NCBI GenBank assembly: GCA_020629005.1
Contig: JAHDEE010000005.1
Coordinates: 23,418 to 78,112, forward strand
Direction: 5' to 3'
Source of the DNA: Chitinophagales bacterium
GTDB taxonomy: Bacteria; Bacteroidota; Bacteroidia; Chitinophagales; UBA2359
Length of the DNA stretch: 54,695 nt
The notes beneath the pieces were generated by a model that did not search any database, was not told where the DNA came from, and worked only from the letters and a program-made list of their open reading frames with translations. This document shows, piece after piece, positions 8,152-18,236 of the stretch; position 1 is the first letter of the stretch, and each line of letters begins with the position of its first letter. A program made the translations under genes and the position numbers.

Positions 8152-8979
8152 TTATTGGGCTGGAACCAGCGTAAGCGTAAAGTAGCCTGGTCCACCACCT
8201 GGACAGGGATTAATTTCGGAACTGAGGATCATTTCGTTTTCTGTCGCACTGACAATTTCGTAGTTGGGTCCGGAATCTTCAACTGCAAGCCAGCTACCAT
8301 CCGAAAGCTCGATGACTGGACCATCGACTGCAGCTCCTCCTGCAGGTGCTAGAAAGTACGTCGCATCTTGTGGATGATCATAGGCAATTGGAACATAACC
8401 ACTACAGGCGGAAAAAGTCTCTCCACCGTCTTCGAAAGCGAAAGTGCTGGCATTGAAGTCAAAGCAGAATCGATCGTTCATCTGTGTGAAGTCTATTCCT
8501 GTAGAGCTAAAAAAATCTGATTCCAAAGGACCAGAACCGACTTGCACCGAACCAGCCAGAGGACTCAAAGTCCAGCATTTTGTGCCACAATCACCAGTTA
8601 GCACTGCTACATCGCCATCACAAAGTAGAGGAAGGTCTTCCGCTACTGAGATCGTGGTGCTACTGCTGGAACTGCCATTTCCACCTTGGGTGCTGGCATG
8701 CAGTGTGATGTTGTATTCTCCAGCTCTGGCATAGACTACTGTGTCATTGCTAGCCGTGCTTGTCGGAGGAGTAGCCCCCGCACAGTCCCATAAAAGACTA
8801 AAGTACTGCGTTTCTTCACAGCTCAAGACATACCGATTCCCATCGCCTGGAACAGCAGTTACTTGCATACTCGGTGGGGGAGGAGACTGTCCTATATTGA
8901 GGTCCTCGTCCTCATAAGGTTCGCAGGCCATTAGCCAGCAAACTGCTGTAAACAGGAATATTATTCTATTTGTGTTCAT
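8152..8979 (-). CDS. Surface lipoprotein with PKD-like domain (probable surface glycan-binding protein)
   Basis: The protein has 275 residues. The signal peptide ends in W-L-M-A-C, a lipobox, followed by an acidic E-P-Y-E-D-E-D tail that fits a Bacteroidota surface-export signal. Residues about 35-115 form a PKD/Ig-like domain with the N-I-T-L strand and a Ser-rich end. The second half is Cys-rich and beta-stranded, without a catalytic motif that I recognise. It sits directly after susD, where PULs usually encode SusE/F-type surface glycan-binding proteins, so a beta-glucan-binding role is inferred from position. Confidence 0.85.
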   Translation of the reverse strand: MNTNRIIFLFTAVCWLMACEPYEDEDLNIGQSPPPPSMQVTAVPGDGNRYVLSCEETQYFSLLWDCAGATPPTSTASNDTVVYARAGEYNITLHASTQGGNGSSSSSTTISVAEDLPLLCDGDVAVLTGDCGTKCWTLSPLAGSVQVGSGPLESDFFSSTGIDFTQMNDRFCFDFNASTFAFEDGGETFSACSGYVPIAYDHPQDATYFLAPAGGAAVDGPVIELSDGSWLAVEDSGPNYEIVSATENEMILSSEINPCPGGGPGYFTLTLVPAQ

Positions 8980-8988
8980 GTTGTTGGC

Positions 8989-10503
8989 TTAGTATCCTGA
9001 ATTCTGTTGCATCACTCCATTGGTGGCCAATATCTGATTGAAGGGAATGGGGAAAACCTTGTGAGTGGCTTGTGAGTAGCCTAAGATTCCAAGTACACTC
9101 TCTGCTCTATCGGTCCTCACTAAGTCAAAGAATCTGTGACCTTCCATGGCTAACTCGATTCGACGCTCGCGATAGATTGCTTCTAGTAGCTCTTCGCCAC
9201 CAGAAGAAATCTCGGGAAGTATTCCCGTACTGGTACCTCTTGCTCTTGCTCGCACTCGATTTAGTGCCTGCTGAGCTTCGCCTTCGTTACCGGCATGATA
9301 ACTGCACTCCGCATACATTAACAGCACATCAGCAAATCGAATCACTCTGTCGTTTACGCCGCCATTGGGGTTGGGATCTCCAAAGGGTGCATCTTGAGAT
9401 GCACTCGAAAAGTTTTTTCGGCTGTAGTATTCATAGGGATAGCCTCCGGTTGCGTCAATGGTGAATATGCCTCTGTCGCCCATTGCTTCCCCTTGCCTGA
9501 AGACGGTGAATTTTAGCCGAGGATCTTCATAACCTTCTGCAAAAAATTCACTGACAAGACTTTGAGTAGGTATATTAAATCCGTAGCCTGCAAATTGACC
9601 GCGAGCTCTCTGGAAGACTGGTGTGAAACTGCCTTCATTTTGTGCATTTCTGCCCCAGTTACCTCCAGAGCTATTCATATAATTTATCTCGAAAACCGAT
9701 TCGATATTGTTTTCTCCGCCTTCGGTAAATATGCTTCCGAAATCCGGCACAAGATCGTATTCCAGCGAATTCACTACATCCTCGAATTGCGAGAGAGCTT
9801 GGCCATACTGTCGCTGATATAGGAATGCTTTACCGAGAAGTGCCTGAGCTGCCCCCTTTGTAATTCGGCCAAGATCAGCACCGCCATACTGACTTCTCAA
9901 TGGAAGGGCAGGGATGGCTATCTCAAGGTCTTTTTCGAGAAATTCCCAAACTTCTTCCGGACTTGACTGGGCTGTCAAATACTCGCTAGGAGTAAGGGTG
10001 TGGTCAACAATTGGAACCGAACCAAAGATTGTTACAAGATTGTAATAGTACCAGGCTCGAATGAAGCGTGCTTCGCCCAGAATTCTATTTCTGAGCATCG
10101 TATCCATTTCGATAGCTGGTACTTTTTCCAACACTATATTGCACCTGTATATACCCAGGTAGTTTGTTTCCCATTCAGCGTCTAAAAAATCCGTGTCGGT
10201 TGGGCCCAGGAAATTTTCCAGGGCAGCGAGTGAAGGGGCGTCATTATCACCCGAACCACCCTTTTCTGCATCATCTGACATAATATCTCCCCAGAACCAA
10301 CGAAAGTGAGGGGCAGGGGACATTTCAAACTGTAGCGTTGCATAGGCGGCATTGATGGCAGCAAGCGCATCTCCTTCAGTGCGATAGAAATTATTCTCCG
10401 CTGTTCCAACCAATGGCTGACGATCCAGAAAGTCCTTTTCACAGGCAATGCACAAAATTGCCACCAGGAACAAAACCGGAACAAATGTATTGCGAATATT
10501 CAT
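8989..10503 (-). CDS. susD: SusD/RagB-family outer-membrane glycan-binding lipoprotein
   Basis: The protein has 504 residues. The signal peptide ends in the lipobox L-C-I-A-C, then E-K-D-F-L-D-R, the usual SusD N-terminus. The helical TPR-like scaffold contains A-R-F-I-R-A-W-Y-Y-Y-N-L, and the C-terminal part carries R-F-A-D-V-L-L-M-Y-A-E and R-R-I-E-L-A-M-E-G-H-R-F-F-D-L-V-R, both SusD signatures. It captures oligosaccharide at the cell surface and acts as the lid of the SusC transporter. It is 10 bp downstream of susC. Confidence 0.97.
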   Translation of the reverse strand: MNIRNTFVPVLFLVAILCIACEKDFLDRQPLVGTAENNFYRTEGDALAAINAAYATLQFEMSPAPHFRWFWGDIMSDDAEKGGSGDNDAPSLAALENFLGPTDTDFLDAEWETNYLGIYRCNIVLEKVPAIEMDTMLRNRILGEARFIRAWYYYNLVTIFGSVPIVDHTLTPSEYLTAQSSPEEVWEFLEKDLEIAIPALPLRSQYGGADLGRITKGAAQALLGKAFLYQRQYGQALSQFEDVVNSLEYDLVPDFGSIFTEGGENNIESVFEINYMNSSGGNWGRNAQNEGSFTPVFQRARGQFAGYGFNIPTQSLVSEFFAEGYEDPRLKFTVFRQGEAMGDRGIFTIDATGGYPYEYYSRKNFSSASQDAPFGDPNPNGGVNDRVIRFADVLLMYAECSYHAGNEGEAQQALNRVRARARGTSTGILPEISSGGEELLEAIYRERRIELAMEGHRFFDLVRTDRAESVLGILGYSQATHKVFPIPFNQILATNGVMQQNSGY

Positions 10504-10513
10504 TTTGATGGCA

Positions 10514-13500
10514 TTAGAAAGTTACGGAAATTCCAGTCTTAAAGGTTCTGGCTTGAGGGTAGAAGCCTTTATCGATTCCCAGCTCAAGACCATTGGGTTG
10601 ACCATCTTTCCAACCAACCACCCCTATCTCCGGGTCCAGGCCAGAATAATCAGTCCAGGTCCACAAGTTCTGTGCAGAAACATAGACCTTGAATTGCTCA
10701 CAACGGATAATCGAAGTGATTCTCTTCGGTATCGTATACCCAATTTGAATCTGCTTGATCCGCAAGTAGCTTCCATCTTCGATGAAATAATCAGAGACTC
10801 TATAATTATTATTAGGATCATCCAGGTTCACTCTCGGTTCATCATTTGAAGTTCCTTCACCAGTCCAGCGATTGATCCAGGACTGTGGTCGATTGGTATA
10901 GAAGAAGTCGTGTCTAACCGTGTTGTTAAATATTTGGTTGCCGTTGGCACCTTGCATGAAGAGCATCAGGTCAAATCCTCCAAATTCTAGGCCGCCTGTG
11001 ATTCCGTAGATAAAGTCAGGACTCGGATCACCAATGAAAGTTTGGTCTGCTAAATCAATAACACCATCGTTGTTTAGATCAGCAAATCGGAAATCTCCAG
11101 GGGCAGTCAATTCCGATTGAAAGGCATGCTCATTGATCTCCTGTTGGTTTTGAAAGATGCCATCAGTGACGTACCCATAGAATGAGGCTACCGGATTCCC
11201 AACATCTGATCTTGAGGCGAATCCTCCAGGAAATATTTCGCCACTAATTTGTGGTTCAGCGTTGTCACCTAAGGCTACAATTTCTGAGTTGATAAATGAG
11301 ATATTTCCCTCCAAACTATACTTGAAATTCCTACCCTTATTGCGATAGTTCAAGGCCAATTCCAGGCCTTTATTCAACATCTCGCCGATATTGGTAAATG
11401 GTGGGTCAGCACCGACAATTGCTGGCACCGGAGGGTTATAGATCATTCCTTCAGTCTTTCTAATATAGTAGTCAGCAGTGAATCCAATTTTGCCTTCGAA
11501 GAGGTCCATATCGATTCCGACATCAGTTTGAATGTTGGTTTCCCATCGGAGGTCAGGATTACTGGCAGTAATGGTCACACTACCATTTGTGATATCTTCA
11601 TCTTCACCAAAAGTGTAGTTTTGTCCACCCAGCACCACCGATGTGAAACTGTAGTTTGGAAAACGATCATTGCCATTTTTTCCCCAACTCGCTCTAAGTT
11701 TTAGAAAGTCAATCAGACTGTTGGACCAAAAGTCTTCACGAGAAACAATCCATCCAAGGGAGAAAGCTGGGAAAGTGCCAAAGCGATTGTTGGCGCCAAA
11801 TCTCGACGAACCATCACGTCGCAAGCTTGCCGTCAACAAATACTTGTCCTGGTAGTCATAATTGATTCTCCCAAAGTAAGAGAGGAGAGCATACTCATTG
11901 GCATCATCCCCTGCTCCCTGCGAAGCCAAGGGGTCTATGGTGTTTGCCAAGTAGGCATCTTCAACTGAATTTGAAGGCAGGTTCGAGTTCGATCCGATCA
12001 GCTGGTCATAGCTTTGCTCAATGACCGTATTGCCAATTGTGATTCCCAGATTGTGATCAGGAACCGGAATGAATTCGTAGCTCAATATGTTTTCCCACTG
12101 CCAATTTCTCCAGGTCAAATCTTCTCTGCTTACGGTGTTGACGTCACTTTGCTCATTGGGAGGGGCATCTCCCAGTTCCGGATTGATACTAAGGTCAAAA
12201 ATCGGGTAGAAAATGTCTCTACGAGCATAGGAGGCATCCACACTTAGTGATGTCCTTAGGGAGAGCCCGGCGATGGGACGGGCTTCGAGATTGATGGAAC
12301 CTACGGCGCGATTAGTGATCCATTCGTCAAAAGTTCGTTCAATTGCGTTGACTGGATTCGCTATGTCTGTGTCAGTATACTGCGAATAAGCATAGGAACC
12401 ATCGGCACGCCTTACAGGTGTTACCGGGTCCATGTTTAAAGCTCTGATTAGCGGAGTACTGATGGGATTGTTTTCCGGAAGGATGTGTTTTTTGAGCCAA
12501 GTGAAGGCCAGGTTGTTCCCGATTGTCAGCCATGGTTTGATATCAGTAGCTGCATTCATGCGTATCGTCGCTCTTCTGAAATCAGATTTGTCTCCTCCTA
12601 CTATTCCTTCTTGATTAAAGAGGTTTGCAGAAAGACCATAAGTGGATTTCTCATTTCCGCCATAAAAAGCCAGATTATGGTTTGAAATTGGGGCATCTTC
12701 GAAGATGGCATCTTGCCAATCCGTGCCTTCCCCAAGTGCATCAGGATTACTAAATTCAGGCAGTGGAACCTTTCCAGCAGCAATGTGAGCTTCGTTGGAA
12801 AGTATTGCATATTCTCTCGCAGATAGGAGTTTCTTTTTTTTCCATACGGATTGGATTCCATAATACTGCTCATAGTGAACTTTTCCTTCTTGCCCCTTTT
12901 TGCCAGTTTTTGTTGTAATCAATACCACGCCATTTGCTGCTCTTGTGCCATAGATTGATGCAGCAGCAGCATCTTTCAGTACGCTGATGTTTTCGACATC
13001 TGACGGGTTCAGAAAATCCAACCCATCGACCGGATTTCCATCAATGATATACAGGGGGTCCGCGTTTTGAAGCGTCCCAATTCCCCGAATTCGTACATTT
13101 AGATTGCTGCCAGGACTACCACTGTTTTGCGATACTTGTACTCCGGCAGTTTTACCTTGCAGTGCTGTCTCAAGTCTGCTTGCTGCATTGTCGCCGATTT
13201 CCTGGGCATTGATGGTGGATACAGCTCCGCTAATCTTACTTCGCTTTTGTGTTCCGTACCCCACAACCACAATTTCTTCCAACAATTGCTGGTCTTCTTC
13301 CAAACGCACGACAATTTCTGATCCCGAAGATGCGGGAATCTCTTGGCTTCTCATGCCCAAATAGCTGACGGTCAGGATGGTCTCTTTTTCTTCGCATTCG
13401 ATGCTGAAGCGCCCATCCAAATCGGTAATCGTACCTTTGTTTGTGCCCTTAATCACAATACTAACTCCCGGTAAAGGAAAATCTGCAACCGCATCCAATA

Positions 13501-13591
13501 CAGTTCCGCTAACAATGGTCCCTTGTGCAACGAGGGCGTATTGCATGAAAAATGCAGTGGCAATTAGCGTGACTGTTATTTTGCTTCTCAT
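10514..13591 (-). CDS. susC: SusC-family TonB-dependent outer-membrane transporter
   Basis: The protein has 1025 residues from the ATG at 13591. A longer frame would overlap the upstream gene, and this Met begins a good signal peptide ending A-L-V-A-Q. A carboxypeptidase-regulatory-like domain follows (about 25-110). Then come the TonB-box region L-E-E-I-V-V-V-G-Y-G-T-Q, the plug domain with Y-I-I-D-G and G-T-R-A-A-N-G-V-V-L-I-T-T-K, and a beta-barrel ending in aromatic F. It imports glucan oligosaccharides with SusD. One base separates its start from the stop of the upstream gene, so translational coupling is likely. Confidence 0.97.
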   Translation of the reverse strand: MRSKITVTLIATAFFMQYALVAQGTIVSGTVLDAVADFPLPGVSIVIKGTNKGTITDLDGRFSIECEEKETILTVSYLGMRSQEIPASSGSEIVVRLEEDQQLLEEIVVVGYGTQKRSKISGAVSTINAQEIGDNAASRLETALQGKTAGVQVSQNSGSPGSNLNVRIRGIGTLQNADPLYIIDGNPVDGLDFLNPSDVENISVLKDAAAASIYGTRAANGVVLITTKTGKKGQEGKVHYEQYYGIQSVWKKKKLLSAREYAILSNEAHIAAGKVPLPEFSNPDALGEGTDWQDAIFEDAPISNHNLAFYGGNEKSTYGLSANLFNQEGIVGGDKSDFRRATIRMNAATDIKPWLTIGNNLAFTWLKKHILPENNPISTPLIRALNMDPVTPVRRADGSYAYSQYTDTDIANPVNAIERTFDEWITNRAVGSINLEARPIAGLSLRTSLSVDASYARRDIFYPIFDLSINPELGDAPPNEQSDVNTVSREDLTWRNWQWENILSYEFIPVPDHNLGITIGNTVIEQSYDQLIGSNSNLPSNSVEDAYLANTIDPLASQGAGDDANEYALLSYFGRINYDYQDKYLLTASLRRDGSSRFGANNRFGTFPAFSLGWIVSREDFWSNSLIDFLKLRASWGKNGNDRFPNYSFTSVVLGGQNYTFGEDEDITNGSVTITASNPDLRWETNIQTDVGIDMDLFEGKIGFTADYYIRKTEGMIYNPPVPAIVGADPPFTNIGEMLNKGLELALNYRNKGRNFKYSLEGNISFINSEIVALGDNAEPQISGEIFPGGFASRSDVGNPVASFYGYVTDGIFQNQQEINEHAFQSELTAPGDFRFADLNNDGVIDLADQTFIGDPSPDFIYGITGGLEFGGFDLMLFMQGANGNQIFNNTVRHDFFYTNRPQSWINRWTGEGTSNDEPRVNLDDPNNNYRVSDYFIEDGSYLRIKQIQIGYTIPKRITSIIRCEQFKVYVSAQNLWTWTDYSGLDPEIGVVGWKDGQPNGLELGIDKGFYPQARTFKTGISVTF

Positions 13592-13592
13592 A

Positions 13593-15161
13593 CTATCGCT
13601 TGTAAATCTGTTCGATGAATAGCTGTTGGCCATTGTCTGAAATCACACGAACCATATAGATTCCGGCTGGCAAATTAGTAATGTTAAAGTCTTGCTGCCC
13701 ATTCTTAAGCCTGCCACTGAGCGGTATTTTGGCATCCATAGCAACAAGATCGAAGCTTAAGTTTTGGATTGTTGACGAAACATCGACACGCAGCGTAGTA
13801 TTTCTAATCTGCTGGATGCCGATGGATGTTGCTTCCTGTTCGTCTGCAGATAAAAGACCTACGGCTTGCCCTCCGCATTGAGCTATGTCTCCACAAAGTC
13901 CAAAGCAAGTGCTGATCACAGTGTCTCCTGAAATCTCATCCATGTAGCGGTCATTGAAATTCAATACATCGGCACAATCCTGACCTTCGAGATCTTCCTT
14001 GCAGCTCCAGTCCGGACAAAATCCATTAGCAAATGAGTAATGTCCAGCAAATCCGGGCAGTCGGGTATAGCTGATGCGATAGATACCGTCACCATCTTCG
14101 TCGGTAAGTTTGAAGCTTCCTCCTGGTCCTCCATATTCCGTACCTCCGACCAGATAAATATTGCCTTCAGGATCAGGAGCGACGCCATCGGGAAAGCCGA
14201 GATTGATAGTTATTTCTACTCCTTCGCCACAAGCATAGCAGGAATTCCAGCATACAGCTGGTAAGGTGGTGTCTTCGGTAAGCAGGATTTGTCGATTTAC
14301 GAACTCACCGTCTGGGCTGGCAAGTACACAGCCTGATTGCTCAGTTCCGGTAAATGCTTCGATGATATCTGGGCCTTTAAGCCAAAACTTGTATTCGTAA
14401 AGGCCCACAGGTAGTTCAATTGAAGTTTGATACACGCCATTTCCGTTGTTAAACATTTCATTGGATTCAGTCCATTCATTAAATGTGCCCATCACAAAAA
14501 CCTGGTCAAATGGCTCAGCCACATCATTCAGGTCAAGGGCCAGATCCAACATGACGTTTTCTGTGGATGTACCTGTAGCTGTCCCAATGTTATCAAAGTA
14601 AAACGTCTGCAGATCACCAGTTCCGGCGGTCCCAAAGTCGAAGAAAATGACAAGTTGCTGGAACATTCCTGATGCAGGTTGGAATGGGGCTTCAATTGAA
14701 GGTAAGGTGGTGTTAAAGCAAATCTCCTCCCATTCGTTGACTAGCGTGTTTGGTACAGTAAAAATCCAGTTGGCTTGCTCACTGGTTCCTTGCTCCAGCT
14801 TGATGCCTACATTCCCAATGTGATCAGAGTGTACTTGAATACAGATTTGGGTGCCGTCGCTAACATCCACCGGCTCTGTCAAGCCATCTACTGCAAATGC
14901 CCCAGCCCAGGGTTGAGCGATCTCACTTTTGAAGAAAACAGCAACGGAGTCGCTGACATTTATACCAGAGGCGTCGGGGTTTGCAATTACTTCTGTGAAC
15001 TGCCCTTCAAATGCACCGTTGGCAAAATACTGGAATGGGCTGGAGGTTTCGGGAGTTTCAAAATCATAAATCACTGATTGGGCAACAACGGCATTAGCGA
15101 CGATTGATACTAATGCCAAAATCCAGCAAAATAAGAGCAGAATACTACTTTTCCTTTTCAT
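13593..15161 (-). CDS. T9SS-secreted glycan-binding protein, first gene of the PUL operon
   Basis: The protein has 522 residues from the ATG at 15161, where a signal peptide begins and ends A-V-V-A-Q. Residues about 28-200 look like a jelly-roll carbohydrate-binding domain (Y-D-F-E-T-P opening, Y-F-D-N-I close). A CBM48/AMPK-like module follows (V-F-V-M-G-T-F-N-E-W ... Y-E-Y-K-F-W), then a related module with D-E-D-G-D-G-I-Y and a Cys-rich end. The last 80 residues are a T9SS type A sorting domain with G-I-Y-M-V-R-V. No hydrolase motif is visible. It is probably an extracellular glucan-binding protein. It is the most promoter-proximal gene of the operon and has the same domain style as the last gene. 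Confidence 0.85.
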   Translation of the reverse strand: MKRKSSILLLFCWILALVSIVANAVVAQSVIYDFETPETSSPFQYFANGAFEGQFTEVIANPDASGINVSDSVAVFFKSEIAQPWAGAFAVDGLTEPVDVSDGTQICIQVHSDHIGNVGIKLEQGTSEQANWIFTVPNTLVNEWEEICFNTTLPSIEAPFQPASGMFQQLVIFFDFGTAGTGDLQTFYFDNIGTATGTSTENVMLDLALDLNDVAEPFDQVFVMGTFNEWTESNEMFNNGNGVYQTSIELPVGLYEYKFWLKGPDIIEAFTGTEQSGCVLASPDGEFVNRQILLTEDTTLPAVCWNSCYACGEGVEITINLGFPDGVAPDPEGNIYLVGGTEYGGPGGSFKLTDEDGDGIYRISYTRLPGFAGHYSFANGFCPDWSCKEDLEGQDCADVLNFNDRYMDEISGDTVISTCFGLCGDIAQCGGQAVGLLSADEQEATSIGIQQIRNTTLRVDVSSTIQNLSFDLVAMDAKIPLSGRLKNGQQDFNITNLPAGIYMVRVISDNGQQLFIEQIYKR

Positions 15162-15407
15162 ACTTTTTCGGTTTTCACTACTCGCAGACAGTCCGGTCAC
15201 TACGTCACTCAATTGCAACTGCTCCACGTATTGATGTTCAACTACTTGATAACGAGGGAAATTTAACTCAAATAGAAGCTAATTCGCCTTTTTAGACTAC
15301 TTGATCACTACGACATTATGCGAAAATGCACTACTTTACTACTACAGTCTAAGAATTGACTGATTCGGCTTGCCAGCTGTGCAGCAAGCTCAGGAAATGT
15401 TTAACAG
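15162..15407. promoter_or_regulatory. Divergent control region of the beta-glucan PUL, with repeated CACTAC-type motifs
   Basis: This gap lies between the PUL operon and its divergent regulator. CACTAC occurs at 15176-15181, 15198-15203, 15306-15311 and 15329-15334. ACTACTTGAT occurs twice, at 15241-15250 and 15296-15305, and TTTACTACTAC at 15335-15345. These are candidate operator sites for the LuxR-type regulator. I do not see a clean TAnnTTTG box in either direction. Confidence 0.45.
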
Positions 15408-18236
15408 ATGCGCTCTTTTTTATGTTTCAGTTGCGCTTTTTGCGTTGTTTTCTTTTGCACCCGCTACACACGGGGATCTAACCTTGGCGTGCCTCCGATA
15501 CACTCTTTTGCAAAGAATTCTTACAATGCTGGAACGCAGAATTGGGATATAAAACAAGACTCGAGAGGCAGACTCTTATTTGCAAATAATGAAGGTCTAC
15601 TGATTTTTAACGGAAGCTCCTGGAGTCTTTTCCGTCTGCCAAATGGAACTATAATGCGTTCGCTGGAACTGGATCAGGAGAGAATTTTCGTGGGAGGACA
15701 AGGGGAACTTGGATTCTTTGCTCCTGATGAATTTGGTCGTTTGCATTACAATGACCTCACTACAAAGTTTGAAGGAGCAATGCCTAGTTTCGCAGACGTC
15801 TGGGACATCGAGATTGCTGACTCAAAGGTTTTCTTTAGAACCAGTAATCACGTCTTTGTCTTGCAAAACGACGCCATTAGGATTGTACACCGCGGTGGGA
15901 ATCTCTTTCTGGGCAAGTGCAGAGAAGCGGTGTTTCTGCAGAATCGAAGTGGAAAACTATTCCAATGGGTGAATTCCGGTTTTCAACCTTATTCGAAGGG
16001 CAAATTCCCAGGGGATATCAGAAGTCTTCTGCCTCTGGATTCTGGAGCCATTATGGCCTTCACACGTCTGCATGGAGTTTTTGCCATAGACAATCTATCC
16101 ATCCAGTCTGTCGAAACCCAGTCTCACAATAGATTGGTTTCGAGCAGAGTGTACGATGCTAGAAAATTGAAAAGTGGAAAATATGCAGTAGGTACCACCC
16201 TTGAAGGTCTGCTATTGCTTGACGACAGCCTGGAAGTGATTGCCAAATATGGGAAAGGACAAGGTCTACGAAACAACAATGTACTATGCATAGAAGAAGA
16301 TGTGAGCAACAATATTTGGATTGGGTTGGACAATGGAATATCGATGATAGAGATCGCATCTCCGTATCGAAACGTCGTTCCATCGAAAGAACTCGAAGGG
16401 GCTGCTTACGCTGGACGCCTGCATAAGCAGAAGCTTTACCTTGGCACTAGTAATGCCTTGTATTGCCAATCGGAATATGCACATTCCGAAGATCAGTTTA
16501 GTGCGATCAAAGGCACAATTGGACAAGTGTGGGGGCTTAACGAAGTTGGAGGGCAGCTATGGTTGGGTCATCATGAAGGCGCATTTATTGTGGAAGAAGG
16601 AAAGGCCAATAAGATTAGCGACTATAGCACCTGGCGCTTTTTGGAGCTGAGCGACACAGCTGTACTTGCTGGTGAGTATGAGGGATTGTCCATTTACTAC
16701 CGAAATCCGCAGGGATGGAAACGGGAGAAGATTTTGCCCGAATTCAAGGAGTCCTGCCGCATACTTCGAAAGGCGGCAGATGGTTCGATTTGGATGTCTC
16801 ATCCTTATAAGGGACTGTTTCGATTTGAACTGAGTGAACCACGATCCTGGAATTTCTACGGCAAAGAACGAGGACTACCTTCTAACCTCAACAATCAGTT
16901 GTTGCAGATCGAGGATCAAGTTCTTGTGGGTACTCCGAAGGGAGTTTTTAGCTACAATAGTGAGCAGGACAATTTTGAGCCAGCCTCTGACTACTTCAAA
17001 TTCTTGCCAAAGAATGAACGGATCAGTAATCTCGTTCAGCGAGACTCCACTCATTTTTATTTTGTTAGCGAATCCAAGGCAGGAAAGCTTGTGCACGAAA
17101 ACGGGGCTTGGAAAACAACGATATTGGAGGGACTAAAACCCCAATTGGTAGGAGGCTTCGAGTTTATTCACTGCCTTAGTGATAGTCTGACATTATTTGG
17201 AGTTGAAAATGGCTTCCTATTATACGATGATTTCGCAAATACAGCTTCCTCGACAAGATTTGAACCCTTGATTTCCCGATTTGCGCTCAAGCTACCAAAA
17301 GATAGTTTGCTTTGCGGTAGTTTTGGAGAAAGTACAGATTTATCTATTGGTCTCAAGACCGAGCAAAATAGCCTGAGCTTTGAGCTGGCCTATCCTTCGA
17401 TGGATAAATCAATTCGATTTCAGTCCCGACTTGTCGGTTTAGAGGAAGATTGGGGAATTGCTGATCACAGTCCACTACGGATATTCAATCATCTGGCCCC
17501 AGGTAACTATGATTTCCAGGCAAGAGTTTTGTTTGCCGACTCTTCAGTAAGTGAAACTGTATCACAGTCTTTTGAGATTGCCGCCCCCTGGTATTCCAAC
17601 AAGCTTGCAAGACTACTTTATCTGATTTTGGGCTTCTTGATGCTTATTTGGCTGATCAGAAAACAAAAGCAACGCTTCGAACAAGAGAAGCAGGAGCTGC
17701 TGCTTAGCCATCAAAGTGAAGTCCTGGCCCAGAGCGACCAAATGGCGAAGACACAAAGAGAGATCGACAAGCTGAAGAGAGAACGACTAGAAGTAGAGGT
17801 GGAACACAAAAACAGAGAACTGGCATCTGCCACCCTGCATCTTGTGCAAAAGAATGAACTGATTCAGAAGGTGCAGAACAAATTATCTCGTCTTCTAAAG
17901 GAAGACCTTAGTGCAGAAGAAAAGCAAAATGAGGTCAAACAGACCCTGGGCTTGATGAGCGCAGCAGCCAATTCCGAAGAGCACTGGCACCAATTCTCCC
18001 AACACTTCGATCAGGTACACAGCGATTTTCTCAGAAAGCTAAGGATGCGTTATCCTGTTTTGACGAATAACGACCTCAAACTTTGCGCTTACTTGAGACT
18101 TAACCTAAGCACAAAGGAAATCGCAACCTTAATCAATATCTCAATTCGAGGCGTCGAAGGCAGTAGATATCGCCTTCGCAAGAAACTGGGTTTAAACAAA
18201 GAGCAAAAGCTTTCAGAGTTTCTCCTGCAGGTCTAA
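15408..18236 (+). CDS. Membrane-bound sensor-regulator: beta-propeller, Y_Y_Y domain, coiled coil and LuxR-type HTH
   Basis: The protein has 942 residues. A signal/anchor (about 1-22) is followed by repeated two-component-regulator propeller blades (for example N-N-I-W-I-G-L-D-N-G-I-S). A Y_Y_Y-type beta-sandwich comes next (about 630-725, with G-N-Y-D-F-Q-A-R-V), then one membrane helix near 737-755, a long coiled coil (about 756-830) and a C-terminal GerE/LuxR helix-turn-helix (about 880-942, L-S-T-K-E-I-A-T-L ... V-E-G-S-R-Y-R-L-R-K-K-L). There is no histidine kinase or receiver domain, so it is a one-component regulator that senses periplasmic sugar and binds DNA while membrane-tethered. 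It is divergent from the PUL, which it probably controls. Confidence 0.9.
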   Translation: MRSFLCFSCAFCVVFFCTRYTRGSNLGVPPIHSFAKNSYNAGTQNWDIKQDSRGRLLFANNEGLLIFNGSSWSLFRLPNGTIMRSLELDQERIFVGGQGELGFFAPDEFGRLHYNDLTTKFEGAMPSFADVWDIEIADSKVFFRTSNHVFVLQNDAIRIVHRGGNLFLGKCREAVFLQNRSGKLFQWVNSGFQPYSKGKFPGDIRSLLPLDSGAIMAFTRLHGVFAIDNLSIQSVETQSHNRLVSSRVYDARKLKSGKYAVGTTLEGLLLLDDSLEVIAKYGKGQGLRNNNVLCIEEDVSNNIWIGLDNGISMIEIASPYRNVVPSKELEGAAYAGRLHKQKLYLGTSNALYCQSEYAHSEDQFSAIKGTIGQVWGLNEVGGQLWLGHHEGAFIVEEGKANKISDYSTWRFLELSDTAVLAGEYEGLSIYYRNPQGWKREKILPEFKESCRILRKAADGSIWMSHPYKGLFRFELSEPRSWNFYGKERGLPSNLNNQLLQIEDQVLVGTPKGVFSYNSEQDNFEPASDYFKFLPKNERISNLVQRDSTHFYFVSESKAGKLVHENGAWKTTILEGLKPQLVGGFEFIHCLSDSLTLFGVENGFLLYDDFANTASSTRFEPLISRFALKLPKDSLLCGSFGESTDLSIGLKTEQNSLSFELAYPSMDKSIRFQSRLVGLEEDWGIADHSPLRIFNHLAPGNYDFQARVLFADSSVSETVSQSFEIAAPWYSNKLARLLYLILGFLMLIWLIRKQKQRFEQEKQELLLSHQSEVLAQSDQMAKTQREIDKLKRERLEVEVEHKNRELASATLHLVQKNELIQKVQNKLSRLLKEDLSAEEKQNEVKQTLGLMSAAANSEEHWHQFSQHFDQVHSDFLRKLRMRYPVLTNNDLKLCAYLRLNLSTKEIATLINISIRGVEGSRYRLRKKLGLNKEQKLSEFLLQV

